DNA from: Circinella umbellata
Taxonomy: Eukaryota > Mucoromycota > Mucoromycetes > Mucorales > Lichtheimiaceae
DNA length: 64,000 bases
Assembly (NCBI GenBank): GCA_025093555.1
Contig: JAIWNF010000039.1
Location: 62,001-126,000 of the forward strand
Direction: 5' to 3'
Made by a program: the position numbers and the translations under genes. The notes below the pieces were generated by a model. It worked only from the letters and a program-made list of their open reading frames with translations, made no database searches and was not told the DNA's origin. Position 1 is the stretch's first letter, and each line of letters opens with the position of its first letter. Of this stretch, positions 1 to 11,969 are shown piece after piece.

Positions 1-1827
1 TCCAATAGATCTTGACGTCGATGAATTTCTTGAATATTTAATAAAGGTTGTTTCAACCATTGAACTAATAATCGAGAACCTTGAGCTGTTTTACATTTAT
101 TTAATAAACCATAAAGACTCATTGTCTTATTAGAACCTTCTTGCAGACTTGGCATTAGATTAAGAGCGCTTAAAGCAGATGCATCCAGTCGCATATATTG
201 TGATAGATCATGGTTCTTTAATTTATAGTGCTTAAAATTACTTTCATCTTCAAGTAACTATTATTATTATTATTTTCATTAATGTATCCACTGATTAGTA
301 AAAGGAAAGCAAAAGCCCGTAATAGGTATTAAGATTGATAAGAAAAAGAAAGAAGTAACTTACTGAAAGATATTTTAATAAACATGCACAAGACGCCATT
401 GCATTTTTCATTTCATATTCAGCTAAAAAACAAACATTGTCATTAAATCTTTTTTTTCTCTTCAGGTACCAGATATATAAACAAACTAGAATATTTACGT
501 AATGCTGTAATTGATATCTCTCCTTCTAATAATCGGTTTAAATCTTGCTCAATATCTTTTGTATTATAATCGCCTATAAACAAATTTATATTGAACTATT
601 AATATAAAACCTCCTTTTCTCACTATCTTTCTTCCTCCAAATATATACATATATTATGCTATCATACCTCGACGACGTTCTGTCACAACAATTTTACAGC
701 GTTCCAATACACCTTTTAATTTAATCATTTCATAATCTTTACCAGCATCATTTTGAGGGATAATGCATTCTTTTACACCAAGTTGGATAACAAGTGACTA
801 TATATATATCAGTAAGTTCACTCCTATCCCACTATCAATCCCAAAAAAAAGTTCTGTTTAATTAATAATAGCAATAATAGTTACCTCGAAATTTGAGTAT
901 AATTCGTTATCAATAAACTCAGATACACCAATTTCTTTGACATTAGCGTCCGAGAATGAGACACCCACCATCTATTATTATGGATGTATGAATATACTAA
1001 TATATATAGCATTCCCCCATCCCACTCATTTTCTTTTAATTTTATTACCTTTGAGTCAGTACTGTTACCCAACTTGACAGCCATTACAACGGGAGATGTT
1101 GACATATTGGAATTTAAGAACAATAAATCTTCTACTTCTTGAAGATTACCAGGAGAAGCTTTTCGTGATAATTGCCAGCTACCTCGGTTAGATGTCCATA
1201 TTTCAACCTTGAGTTGTTTATTTAATAATGCATCACGTAAAAATGATTCAGTTGCTTGACTGCCGACGTTGGTTGTGGCAAGTCCATCCTCACCTATATA
1301 ACACTATTTTAATATCATTTTTTCTTTATATATTCTGTTACTTATTTTTTTTTATCTTAAAAAATATATTTACCACCCCAATATTTAATAACAGAAGTTG
1401 TTTTATATATTTGGTGAGCTATATAATGAGCATCGTCACCATGAACTGAATAATATCGTTTTTGATTGGCATCACGTTCAAAAAAACGCAATGTTCCTTC
1501 TTCTGCCTATAACAAAAGTAAAAAGAATATGTCAATTGTCCTTTTTTTTTCTTCCTTTTAATTACAAGTATTTTTTGATTTATTGTTTCTTACGTCGCCT
1601 ATTGATCGATAGGATTTGACAAAGCTACGTTGTTCACTGTTATCTATTATAGTAGTAATATGAATGAATGAATGAATGAATGAATGAATGAATGAATGAA
1701 TGAATGAAATCAATAAAAGTTAATTATACTTCATTTCTATTTTTAGTATATAAGCATATATGTTTTTACTATTATTAATATTGTTATTACCAATATCAGG
1801 AATATCTTCTTTATTAGCTGAACTCAT
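1..1827 (-). CDS. MSH2: DNA mismatch repair protein MSH2 (N-terminal half; 3' part off window)
   Basis: MutS-homologue subunit of MutSalpha/MutSbeta, which recognises mispairs and loops in nuclear DNA. Read on the minus strand. Exon 1 (1791-1827) encodes [12 protein letters not shown]; exon 2 (1594-1643) joins in frame to give [17 protein letters not shown]. Later exons give [19 protein letters not shown] (mismatch-binding domain I), [20 protein letters not shown], a connector segment around [10 protein letters not shown] and [24 protein letters not shown], then [19 protein letters not shown] at the left edge, which aligns with the MSH2 lever/core start. Several introns of about 60-150 bp have GT-AG ends. 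The ATPase domain lies beyond base 1, so this is a partial view rather than a broken gene. The ATG at 1827 fits the family N-terminus. The upstream sequence has MCB-like boxes. Assignment rests on remembered MSH2 sequence and is firm. Confidence 0.95.
1661..1708. repeat. (TGAA)12 microsatellite in MSH2 intron 1
   Basis: Twelve uninterrupted copies of the tetranucleotide TGAA lie inside the 147-bp first intron of MSH2 (1644-1790), just downstream of the short first exon. The repeat does not touch the splice ends. Length is likely to vary between strains. Confidence 0.95.
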
Positions 1828-1865
1828 TATTAATGAAAAAAGAAAAACTGTCAAAGCGTAAGGAA

Positions 1866-1950
1866 TCGCGTCCTGAAAAAAAGTAAAAAGTAAAAAGAAC
1901 GCGTTAATTTCTTTATTTTTTTCGGACGCGAAACATGCTTTTTTTTTGCG
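1866..1950 (-). promoter_or_regulatory. Cluster of MCB/E2F-like boxes upstream of MSH2
   Basis: Just upstream of the MSH2 start (1827) are TCGCGT at 1866-1871, a perfect palindromic ACGCGT at 1899-1904, GGACGCGAAA at 1924-1933 and TTTTGCGCCC ending near 1953. ACGCGT is the Mlu I cell-cycle box bound by MBF-type G1/S factors in ascomycetes, and DNA replication and repair genes are typical targets. CG-containing hexamers are otherwise scarce in this AT-rich DNA. Function is inferred from sequence only. Confidence 0.5.
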
Positions 1951-1953
1951 CCC

Positions 1954-3920
1954 TGAAGTATTTCTCTCGCTCCTCGTGATATGCTTGGTTTCTCTGAAAT
2001 TCACTGCGTATTGATGCATTGAGGTTATTCTACACAATATCTTTTGAATTATATTAGTTACCGCAATGCTTACAACAATATCTAAGCTTTTGAGGAAGTG
2101 TATTTGCTAATAAAGACCCTCTAAATATCATTCAAAGGCCAAGTTGAATGCAAAGTGAGGTCCTTACGGTTTGGTTTGGTTGAAGAGGAATGGACCGAGT
2201 TCAAATTGTTTGAAAAAAGATATTACCAAAATATAATATACAACACTTCAAACGTTTCTATATGGGTTCAACAAGTACAATAAAAAAAAGCAAATTACTT
2301 TTTCTAAATGATGTTAATGTGCGGTTCTATTGAATCTGTAAAAGTAATTATCCAAAAAAGAATGGTTACTGTGTATACATTTTGAAATTTCCCTTTTATG
2401 TTTATTACGTATCCTCCTGTTCTTTATCACAATTAGTATTCTTTCTCATCATAATGTTAAAATCTCATGAATTTATTAAATTATAATGCCAATTCTTTTA
2501 TTTTCTTCCTTTAGAACCGAGTAGGTCCCCGTTGGTTCCTGTTATTCGGTTCTCATGAGGAATCCCTTATGCAAAAGGTAACCATCTATCGAGGATTGCC
2601 TGTATATCACGTATATTTACTCAACCAATAGAAGAAAATGAGTGTAAGACGGTGGACTATACTTTCTGTTGCTAAACATCAAGTTGCTTACATGTCAATT
2701 GATCAATGATCATTATATCACGTATTAAAGCTTTATTCAATTCAGTATTATAACGCCCACAGGCCTCCTTGTATAATGGTAGAAGAAAGCAACAAAAAAG
2801 ATTATAAAAGAATATTTCTATTTAATACAACATATATCACGTTTTTTTTATTAAAACAAATCAGACACAAGTATAATAAACCTTCATAATTTTTCCTTTC
2901 TCGTTTAAAAGTTCCAGACATGCATAGTTACCGGACCAAAATTTCGAGCGAAATAAAATTGTAATAAGTATGCATTACAAAACAAAATAGCAAATATTTT
3001 GGATACTTGATTGAGAAAACAAAAAGTATGATATAGGGGTTTTGTGAACAAATAGGGATTCCACTTGATAATTGTTTTCTCACTCGTCATTTGTATTGGA
3101 AAAAAAGAACCTGTTAAGCCTTTTATTCATTTCCTAATAGTTGATTTGTACCTGGATTATATATAGTACAAAGTGTAACACTATCTATATGCTAACAAGC
3201 AAATGGGATCCTATTTCCATAAATGCATTATCATTTATTAGTGATCAAGTTGCACAAAACCACCAACAGTTTTTTTTATTATTTTACCCCACATACGTAT
3301 CATACATTGAGAATAACCTGAGTACAGCGTATATATATATACATATATATATATATAGTGCTTACAATGTTGCTTGGAAGATTGTTTAAAAGTAGAGTGG
3401 GAACAGTCTGATATATCTTCCAATTGTCGGCCTTTTGTCAGAATCAATAATTGGTTTTTATTTTATATACAGTACGTATAGTAGTCTACGTGTGAAAATT
3501 TTAGAAGTATATAACTATATAATAGCAACAATCAATGGGAATGGGGCCACGGTGTAAATTCGTGGTAACCTAGCAATTATTTTCTTACTAATTATTTTCT
3601 TTACTTCTGTATGCATCCTTTAACAAAAGGAATTAAACAGCTTTTTATAATCATATATTTATCTACAAGACAACCTTTGGATGATATAACTTTACAATAA
3701 ATCGAAAACGAATTCCATTCCCCCATATTTCTTTATTTTTGGCCAACTCAGCTAACCAAGGTCATCCATTTTCACATGGTAATTTATAAACAATTGATTT
3801 TGAATTATCTAACAATTTGACTGTATTTAGTTGTTGGCGTGTTGGATCCTATATTTGTTGTTTTTTCTTTTTCTTTTCCCTGGATAATCATATCCATTTT
3901 TTTTTGTATATTTATTTATT
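1954..3920. other. Intergenic region MSH2-SLC1 with two exon-like relics
   Basis: Mostly AT-rich non-coding DNA between divergently transcribed genes. Two pieces look like coding relics on the plus strand. The first, about 2145-2290, reads GQVECKVRSLRFGLVEEEW then FKLFEKRYYQN before a stop. The second, about 2515-2640, follows a TTTAG acceptor-like site and reads NRVGPRWFLLFGSHEESLMQK. I cannot assign either to a family, and neither has a clear start or partner exons. A TATATATACATATATATATATA tract lies near 3332-3356. Confidence 0.35.
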
Positions 3921-5297
3921 ATGCCAGAACAAGGAAGGCTGACAAAAAGTGAGTTATTGAAAAAGAGAACTCGTGCTTAAGTGAACAATAAAAGTCAACA
4001 CTGGACAAAGGAGAATAGTTTTTGGATTATTTATATATATATATATAAAGAATAAAAAAGGAAGTGAGAGTGAGATTCACATTTTGTTACAAGAATCGAA
4101 TCAGCTAATTTTTTTTTTTTTCAATCAAGGTACGGCATTAACACGAGTCCATTGGGCAGCATGGGCCGTTTTCCCGGTCGTGTTATCAGCATTGTTACGA
4201 AAGCGAGGAGGATTTTATTATCGTCAAACAGCTCAATTGGCTGCCATGGCCATTTGTGCATTATATGGTGTTTTTGCTTCATTAACATTACCCATTATTG
4301 GTAAAACACACCTTATTAACTGGTCGGTAGCTCGACTTTATTACCATATGACTGGTTATTTAACGGGACTTACGGCAACCATTGAGGGCAAAGAACATTT
4401 GAACCCCAAACGATCCGCTATTTATGTGGCTAACCATCAAAGTAATATGGATGTTTTGTTTATGGCAAGTGTGTTTCCAAAAGCAACTTCTGTAGTTGCA
4501 AAGAAAGCATTGAAATACTATCCATTCCTTGGTTGGTTTAGTAAGTATTATAAGTAAATAAATAAAAATTCGGATATCTTAAATACATCATTTCTAATAA
4601 AATATAAATATTATCAGTGACATTAAGTAAGGCCATTTTCTTGGATCGTAAGAATCGTGAAAGTGCAGTGAAAGAAGCTAAGCAAGCTGCTCAAGATATT
4701 CATAATAAAAAGGTGAGGAAGCCAAAAAAAAAAAAAACAAGTTAAAGTTGAGCGGAAGAAAAAGATAAAATAACGCCAAAAAAAAAAAACAATTCAAATA
4801 TATGTGTAGACAAGTGTTTGGTTATTCCCTGAAGGAACTCGTGGATTTGCTGATAAGTTAGATTTATTGCCATTCAAGAAAGGAGCATTTTATATGGCTG
4901 TTCAAGCTCGAGTTCCAATTGTTCCCATAGTAATTGCTAACTATAATCATTTATATGATTCAAAAGCCAAACGGTTCAATCCCGGCAATGTCAAGATTAA
5001 AGGTAACACGAGGTGTATTAAACAAGAGAGAAAGAGAGAGAAGGAGGAGGGGTTACAACCTGGGGCTTTGTGTATGTTTTTAAACTCACATCTGCTTGTT
5101 TTTTTTTAGTGTTACCACCTGTAGATACAAATGAGATCGACGAATCTTCTGAATCTATTGATAAACTTGCTATTCAAGTTCGAGAAAAGATGTTGATGAC
5201 ACTTAAAGAAATTTCAATTCCTAATCCGCAATTACTTACTACTCCTCCATCATCACCTTCATTATTGTCAGCTAGTACATCCTCTTCATCTTCATAA
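3921..5297 (+). CDS. SLC1: 1-acyl-sn-glycerol-3-phosphate acyltransferase (LPA acyltransferase, SLC1/PlsC type)
   Basis: Transfers an acyl chain to lysophosphatidic acid to make phosphatidic acid, probably at the ER or lipid droplets. Proposed exons are 3921-3948, 4130-4540, 4618-4712, 4810-5002 and 5110-5297, which join in frame to a 304-residue protein, the usual size for yeast Slc1. The start is the ATG at 3921: its 28-bp exon ends at a perfect GTGAGT donor and joins in phase to the exon encoding TALTRVHWAAW. Visible motifs are the catalytic NHQSNMD (NHx4D; H112, D117), FLGWFMTLSKAIFLDRKNR, FPEGTRG (about 184-190) and LPFKKGAFYMA followed by VPIVPIVIAN. Hydrophobic segments precede the first motif. 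The C-terminus ends in a Ser-rich tail. The first exon is the least certain part; a shorter start at 4246 would remove the membrane segment. Confidence 0.93.
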
Positions 5298-5849
5298 TAA
5301 TAACGAAGAGTAAACAATAATTATTTAATCTTACATTTTTTTCATTTCCGACTCCCATACTAATTTCTCACTGCATTGTTAAATACAGCAGTAAAGTAGT
5401 AAATAATATTACACATGTTAAAGCACGACATCTTCTCAGAGTGATATTATAGTTACACTATTATAAAGAGCTGACTACTTCTATAAAAAAAAACTCTGTT
5501 GTTTGGTGGGTATTATAACATGGTTTGTCCTACCATGAAACTTAACTTTTTTTTTTTTTGCTCCACTCTCTTTCCTTCTATTCGAAACAGTAAAACCAAA
5601 GCGTGATAGTAAACTTGTTTCAATCGTTTTTTTTTTATAATATTAATTGATCTGTCTTTTTTTTGTTTCTTTGCTTCTTACTACTCTTTTCCTTTCTTAT
5701 TTTATTTTTTTTTCTCTTTCTCTCTCTCTCTTTATATATATATATCTCTTATATATAAAAAAAAGAGACGAAAAAATTAACAATAATAATATTATTAAAT
5801 ATCAAATTATTTCGTTTTCGATTTTTTTTTACTTATAACCTGATTGGCA
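5298..5849. other. Intergenic SLC1-YANK kinase, pyrimidine-rich promoter
   Basis: 552 bp without a gene between two tandem plus-strand genes. The second half has T-rich and CTCTCTCTCT tracts followed by TATATATATATCTC about 100-120 bp before the kinase ATG. This is the usual look of a fungal promoter and 5' leader. Nothing else stands out. Confidence 0.5.
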
Positions 5850-7349
5850 ATGGGTGCCGTCTGTTGTAGTTCAAGTATTGATTTTGTTAATGAAGGTACT
5901 TTTATTCATTCCACTTTCTTTATATATATATATATATATATAATACTAAACTGAACCTTTTTTTTTTTTTTTGCTTGAATACATATAGAGGTCCAACTAA
6001 ATCACTTTTACCTTATGCGTGCCATTGGTAAAGGCGCGTTTGGTAAAGTCCGGATCGTCCGACACAAAGAAACTGGGAAACAGTATGCCCTAAAATACAT
6101 TAGCAAAAATCGAGCTATCGAACGTAAATCGATCGGTAACATTATTAGTGAACGACGGTTACTCGAACGTATTGATTTCCCATTAATCGTCAACTTACGT
6201 TATGCATTTCAAGATGATGACACTTTATTCATGGCACTGGATCTCATGTTGGGAGGCGATTTACGATTTTTATTAGAACGTGTTGGGAACTTGAGCGAAC
6301 TACAAACTCGACATTATATTGCACAATTGGGGTTATCATTAAATTATCTTCACAAAAAGAGAAGAATGGCGCATCGTGATGTGAAACCCGATAATATTCT
6401 TTTGGATGAACGTGGTCACGCCCATCTTTCAGATTTTAATGTTGCTTGTCTTTTTTCAGATCAAAAACCTATTCGATTTTCAAAAGCGGGAACAGTATCC
6501 TATATGGCACCTGAATTATTAGGAAAACAAGGTTATACTACTTCAGTTGATTGGTGGAGTCTTGGTATTGTTGCTTATGAATTATTGTTTGGTACACGTC
6601 CTTTTAAAGGAAAATCAAATGATCAACTTGTGCATTCTATATTACATGATCCGTTACAATTTCCTGAAAATGTGTATCAAATTGTATCAGAAGATTGTGT
6701 TAATGTACTTTCAGGGGTAAGTTTTTTTAAAGATCATCCCTTTACTACTTTGTTCCCGTCATGTTTTATAATTCTAAATTGGTCACCTTATAAAAATTTG
6801 AACATAACAATAACTTTCTTTATTACTAGTTACTTGAAAGATCACCAAATCGTCGTTTAGGTGCTGAAAGTTTCACAAACTTTAAAAATCATCGATGGTT
6901 TGCTGGTTTAGATTGGGATGCATTGGAAATGAAAACAGCAGTTCCACCTTTTATTCCCGACGTAAGTAAAAAAATAATAATAAAGAATGTATGTATGCAA
7001 AATATGTTAATTTATAACTATGATCTAGCCCAAGTGTTTGAACTTTGATGCTGTTCATGAAATTGAAGAAATATTATTAGAAGAACCACCATTACGTACA
7101 GCACGACGTAATAGAACAACATTATCTGAACATCAACCTGTAACACATGAAGCACAACAACGTCAAACATTAGAAGAGAAATTTTTATCTTTTGATTATC
7201 AAAAACGTCGAATGGCTGAAGAACGTAAACAGCATCCTTATACTCGTGGTTATATAGTTATTTCATCTTCAACTTCTACAATGGAAGATGAAGATACTAT
7301 TGATGATAATAATTTTCATAGTAGGAATAGTAATAGACCTCAACAATGA
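5850..7349 (+). CDS. Serine/threonine kinase of the STK32/YANK family (AGC group)
   Basis: Protein kinase of about 408 residues from exons 5850-5895, 5989-6716, 6830-6961 and 7029-7349, all in phase. Residues 1-15 are MGAVCCSSSIDFVNE: Gly2 suits N-myristoylation and Cys5/Cys6 palmitoylation, so membrane anchoring is likely. The kinase domain follows: glycine loop GKGAFGKV (29-36), catalytic lysine in YALKYISK (K51), HRDVKPDN (D146), and SDFNVA where DFG is replaced by DFN. DFN is characteristic of STK32/YANK kinases. Then come GTVSYMAPELLG and SVDWWSLGIVAYELLFGTRPF. An AGC-type tail with SPNRRLGAE and WDALEMKTAVPPFIPD follows, then a basic region. Mammalian relatives have poorly known substrates; a plasma-membrane signalling role is inferred. 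The substrate is unknown. Confidence 0.93.
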
Positions 7350-7814
7350 CAGTAAACAAAACAAGCAAACAACATAAAAAGAATACCTTATTTTTATTCC
7401 CTCTTCCTTTTTCTCTCTCATCTTTGTTGTAAAACTTACCCATTATATTTATACATCTTCTTTTCTTTTTTTTTTCGAGTATATACACACAAACTATCAT
7501 ATCATCCATCAACAATCAATCAATATATATGTTACATATTATTCATACACTCACACACTTACACACACACACACAATCTAAAACTATCTTTTCACCTTCA
7601 TATTATTAATTTTTTCATTATTATTCTATTATCATTGTATGTATTATTGCTACATTTTTTTTCTTTAGTTCTATTATTTTTTTTTTGTTACATATGTATC
7701 TTTTTCTGTTTTGTTTTGCCTTTTCTTTATACACTCTTTCCTCTTTTTATATAAATATAAAAATAATTACGAAACGAAATGAAAACAAGTTATGTTATTA
7801 TAAAAAATTTTAAC
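7350..7814. other. Convergent 3' region, pyrimidine-rich with CA repeat
   Basis: 465 bp between the convergent ends of the kinase and the exchanger. It has long T/C tracts and an (AC)n run near 7555-7575. It must contain both 3' UTRs. No coding signal was seen. Confidence 0.5.
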
Positions 7815-10800
7815 TTAATTAAAAACATTACATTCAAGTAATACATTAACTAAGCAACAAGTAGAATAAACAATAATCATCCACCATCCAAGCTCTTTGT
7901 TAATACAATAACCATTCAAATTAACCACAACAAGTGTACTCAGTAGTACAGTGATTAATCCGCTACATGACACTAAAATAGAAGGTGCCACATCCAATTC
8001 ATAAGGATGTCCTGTTTTAAGTGCTTGATAAGCCGATGATATTCCGATACCTAATACCATGTCTATATTTATATATATATAAATATGTATATAATTAATA
8101 ATTAAGGTTAATAGTATTATTATTTTTCTACAAAGAAACAATAGAACAATCATACTAAGTAATGGTCCTGCATAACATGCTGATATAGCCATTGTTGGAA
8201 ATCCCATCTTGGCAATAGCCGTATTAGAGACTAAATCACCAACACTATTACCCTATATAAATTATTAATATTTTTCCCTTAGTTCATAAATTTACATCTC
8301 CCAGATTAACCTTCAGCCACATAATCTATTTTCTTATTAATAAAAAAAAATTATATACCAATGCAAAAATTGTTAAACCCATAATAGCATCACTGATACT
8401 TAAGATAGCACCAATGGCTTGTAATAATCCAACCATGGAATTGGCTAATAAGAAAATCCAGTTTAACGCAATGACAAATCCAGCAAAAGATACCATCCAA
8501 TGCCATTTGGGTGCTTGATCTGTCGTGGTCTTTGAAAGAATAACAAATGATATAATACAACCAATAAAAAATCCTATTAAAATAAATGTTCCAGGAATAA
8601 ACTTATTCACTAAAAAAAAAAAAGTGTTAACTTGTATAAATTTTTCCTTTTTCGATAATGGATTAATATAAAAATACTTACACCACATGACTATAAAAAC
8701 AAATGTTGTTGCTAATACTGCTTGAGTAGCTAATAACCATCGACACCATGGCATAATAGGGCCTTCTTCTTCATCTAAAACTAATCCTCCTCCTCTTTCT
8801 TCATCTTCTTCTTGAAATGATAATTGATCATCTTCTAGAGTTCCAGCATTTAAAGCGGGTACGGATAAATAGCCTTTGGTACTATTATTATTAATGGTAG
8901 ATACACAATCATATAGTGCGTCTTCTGCTACTTCAATATCATCAATTTGAACATCTTCTGCCACAGGCAATGTTAATGTAAATATTAATACAAGTGGTAA
9001 TGCTACCAAAGAGCTAAATCTTGAAAATCGTGTCTTGTCTTGCCATCCTTGTAGTGTTGGAAACATAGTTTGTATAATATCGTCTAAAGTGAGACCATTG
9101 TAACCATCACCAAATGAAAACCATTTCGATCGATGATGCATATCATCATCGTCATCGTCATCGTCATAATCGACGGTTGAGATATTAGGTACTGTGATGG
9201 ATAAAGGTTGATCTTCGTCTTCACGTTGTACATTATTTTGTTCTCTTCCTTCAGCTAATCGAATCTCGGGTATCAAAGCAGGTTGTTTTTGTTGTTGATT
9301 GGCTGAAATATACGTGAAATAATCTTCGGCCATACCTGTACTACTGTGTGTACTATCTGGAGTGGTGGCTGTCGTTGTACCATGATGGCTATTAAAATTG
9401 TTATTGCTGTTCAAGCTGGTATTGTGGGTAGCACTTGTGGGTGTTATACTTTGTCCAAGACGATTACGTGTACTACTTCGTGTACTGTGATGTCTCATTA
9501 AATTACCACTGGGTGGTGGAGGATTCGGTGTGAGTCGATCACCAATAGTAGATGCTCTTGGTCTATTGCCTACTGCTGGTGTTGTCGGTGCTGTTCTATT
9601 ATTAGTTTTACCACTATTATAATAATTATGACTGTTATTATTTAAATTATTGCTGTTATGTGAATCATAACCAACACCTTCTGCACTACCAATGAGTAAT
9701 CCACGTAAAGAACCATGTGACGGTGTACCCCACATTGATTGATGAGGCACAGATGTTTCACGATGACGATGTAAAGTACCACTGGTACTACCTGTTCTTC
9801 GAATCGTTGATATTTGTTCTTGAAATTCAATAGCGTTAAACACTGAAGTACGAATACCAACACGTGGTGACATGGCATGTCGGTAAAGTCGAGTAGAAAT
9901 AGATCCATTGGTACTTGTTGTTCGTGGTACATATAATCTATCAATATGTAAAGATGATCGATGAGAAGAATTAGGTGACACGGGCCGAATGACATGTCCC
10001 ATATGGGATTCGTGGGATGAAAGTGAATTATGGGATGAAAATCCGTGTGGCGGAATAGCCAATCTTGGTGGTTTTCCAAGTCTCACTAATATATATATAA
10101 TATTTGATCCACAAAAATAAAATAGAAAAAAAAACATGTGTTTAATATACAATGCATGGGGCGTGTGAGTGTTTGTGCGCGTTATTGAGTCTATTGTTGT
10201 CTACAAACGTAAACAATAATAATAATAAAAGGTATCACGAGGGTTTCTTTATAGAATAATTTACCTTCCTGTTGTAGCAAGTGAGATGCTTCTGTCAACT
10301 GATCTTCAATATTACTATGAACTGAGACTGGGAATGATTTCGGTTCTAATTTGGCTGGTGTTTCTGAACCTGAAAATCGAAATGCTCCAAAGACGACGAC
10401 ACACACATAAGTTACATAAAAGATGATTAAAGCAACACCATGATACCAATAGATACGACGATGATATACAATCCAGGTTAACATCATGATAGCACCTGTG
10501 AGAAAAGAAGCATCTCGCATAAATGTAATTCGTTTGGATCTAAAAGGTCGTATAATACCCATCGATCCTGAAACCACCGATACAATAAAAAATGCTGCAC
10601 CGATCAATTCACCTACTGCTAAAGAACCTGCTCCACTGTCCATAGCACTAAAAATTATCAATTAAATTTTACTAGCATTAATAATGATCATCTTGTTATT
10701 ATTGTACACCCCCTTCATCTCCTTTATCATGTATCCCTCTTATTCAACTTTCATTTCTTTTGCATCACATAATAAAACTCTTATACAATGTATGCCTTTT

Positions 10801-11969
10801 TTTTTTGGCACATATTAATCATCTTACCTAAATGTACTGAATAAATCAGGACTACCGTTACCAAATGCCAAGATGGTGACACCAGCCTATAGAATATTCT
10901 TAATTTCTGTTTTGTATAACTTTCACACACTATTGGGTTATTTAATGAAAGAAAGAAAAAAAAGAATAATCACTCACCATGCTTTCTGATAATTGAAGTT
11001 TTGATGATATTGTCTGCAGATTAGGGCCTGGGTAACCATGCATCAAAAAGAGGAACAAAAAGACGTAAGTTTATCATATCATTCTAATGAATCATTCTGT
11101 CCCCCTGCTTTTTCTTTTTTATTTATTTATTTTTCCCTGCGCAGATGTAATTCATCCTAAACCTTCTTTTGTCTCTTTTGGTAATGATGATCCTAATGAA
11201 TTTGATGTTCTATAAGAACTTACAAAAAAAATCAGATGCAACAACGCTAACGGCACCAAATAACATCAGCAGACCCAAAATCTATATATATACATTATCA
11301 AAAAAAAAAAAAAAAAAGAAAGTTAAGTATACTGTATATGTATATAAAAAAGGGGCGAGTAAAAGATAAACAACATTATGTATAATATACAGTTACATGC
11401 AAGACCGTGCATGTAATGCTTTTTTTTTGTTGGTCGGGTATAAATTGGAATCAAACAAATATAAAAAGGGGGAGCGGGTTGGGGAGAAGAGGATATTATA
11501 TTTTACCATGATTGTTAATGAAATAGGTTTCCATAATGCTGAACAATAATAAAATGTTAAATAATATCGACTAAACCCTTTACACGCCACTTGAACAAAT
11601 TCGCATTGATTCGGGTGAGCATCAAAATTAGAACACTAAAAAAAAAATCGATAACAAATGATCCGATGATGTATATGGCATAACAAATGATTAAATTATT
11701 ATACAAATAAAATAAAAATTAGAAGAATATAATATGTATATATTTATGATAAATAAAACACAAACACGTAAAAACTTTTATATTTTATAATAATAATAAT
11801 AACATAAAACTTGAATTACCTCTTTATGATGGGATGAAAATGGATTTATAAGACTTGATGTTTCTACTTGTGTGGATGATAACATGGTAGAAATTCTTGC
11901 TAATGATCCAACTACAAGTACACCTATAACAATCTTGATAGCAGCACTTTTATCTGGTTGTACACCCAT
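7815..11969 (-). CDS. Cation/Ca2+ exchanger, NCLX/CCX type (CaCA superfamily)
   Basis: Multi-exon membrane antiporter related to SLC8B1/NCLX and fungal/plant CCX proteins, which exchange Ca2+ or other cations across internal membranes. The start at 11969 gives MGVQPDKSAAIKIVIGVLVV, a signal-anchor-like N-terminus. Next come CEFVQVACKG (the cysteine pair typical before TM1), GLLMLFGAVSVVASDFFC, and NLQTISSKLQLSESM joined to AGVTILAFGNGSPDLFSTF, the alpha-1 repeat. Further helices follow (IYWYHGVALIIFYVTYVCVV). A very long hydrophilic loop rich in Ser, His, Asn and Thr (about 8960-10085) leads to DDIIQTMFPTLQGWQDKTRF. The second helix set ends with MGLTIFAL joined to GNSVGDLVSNTAIAKMG, the alpha-2 repeat. 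Both acidic alpha-repeat residues are present. The long central loop is larger than in human NCLX. The exact organelle cannot be told from sequence. Confidence 0.9.

Noticed and set aside
9642..10079. 145-residue minus-strand frame inside the exchanger gene
   Set aside because: A shadow frame of the Ser/His-rich loop; the exchanger frame is continuous through it and has clear homologous flanks.
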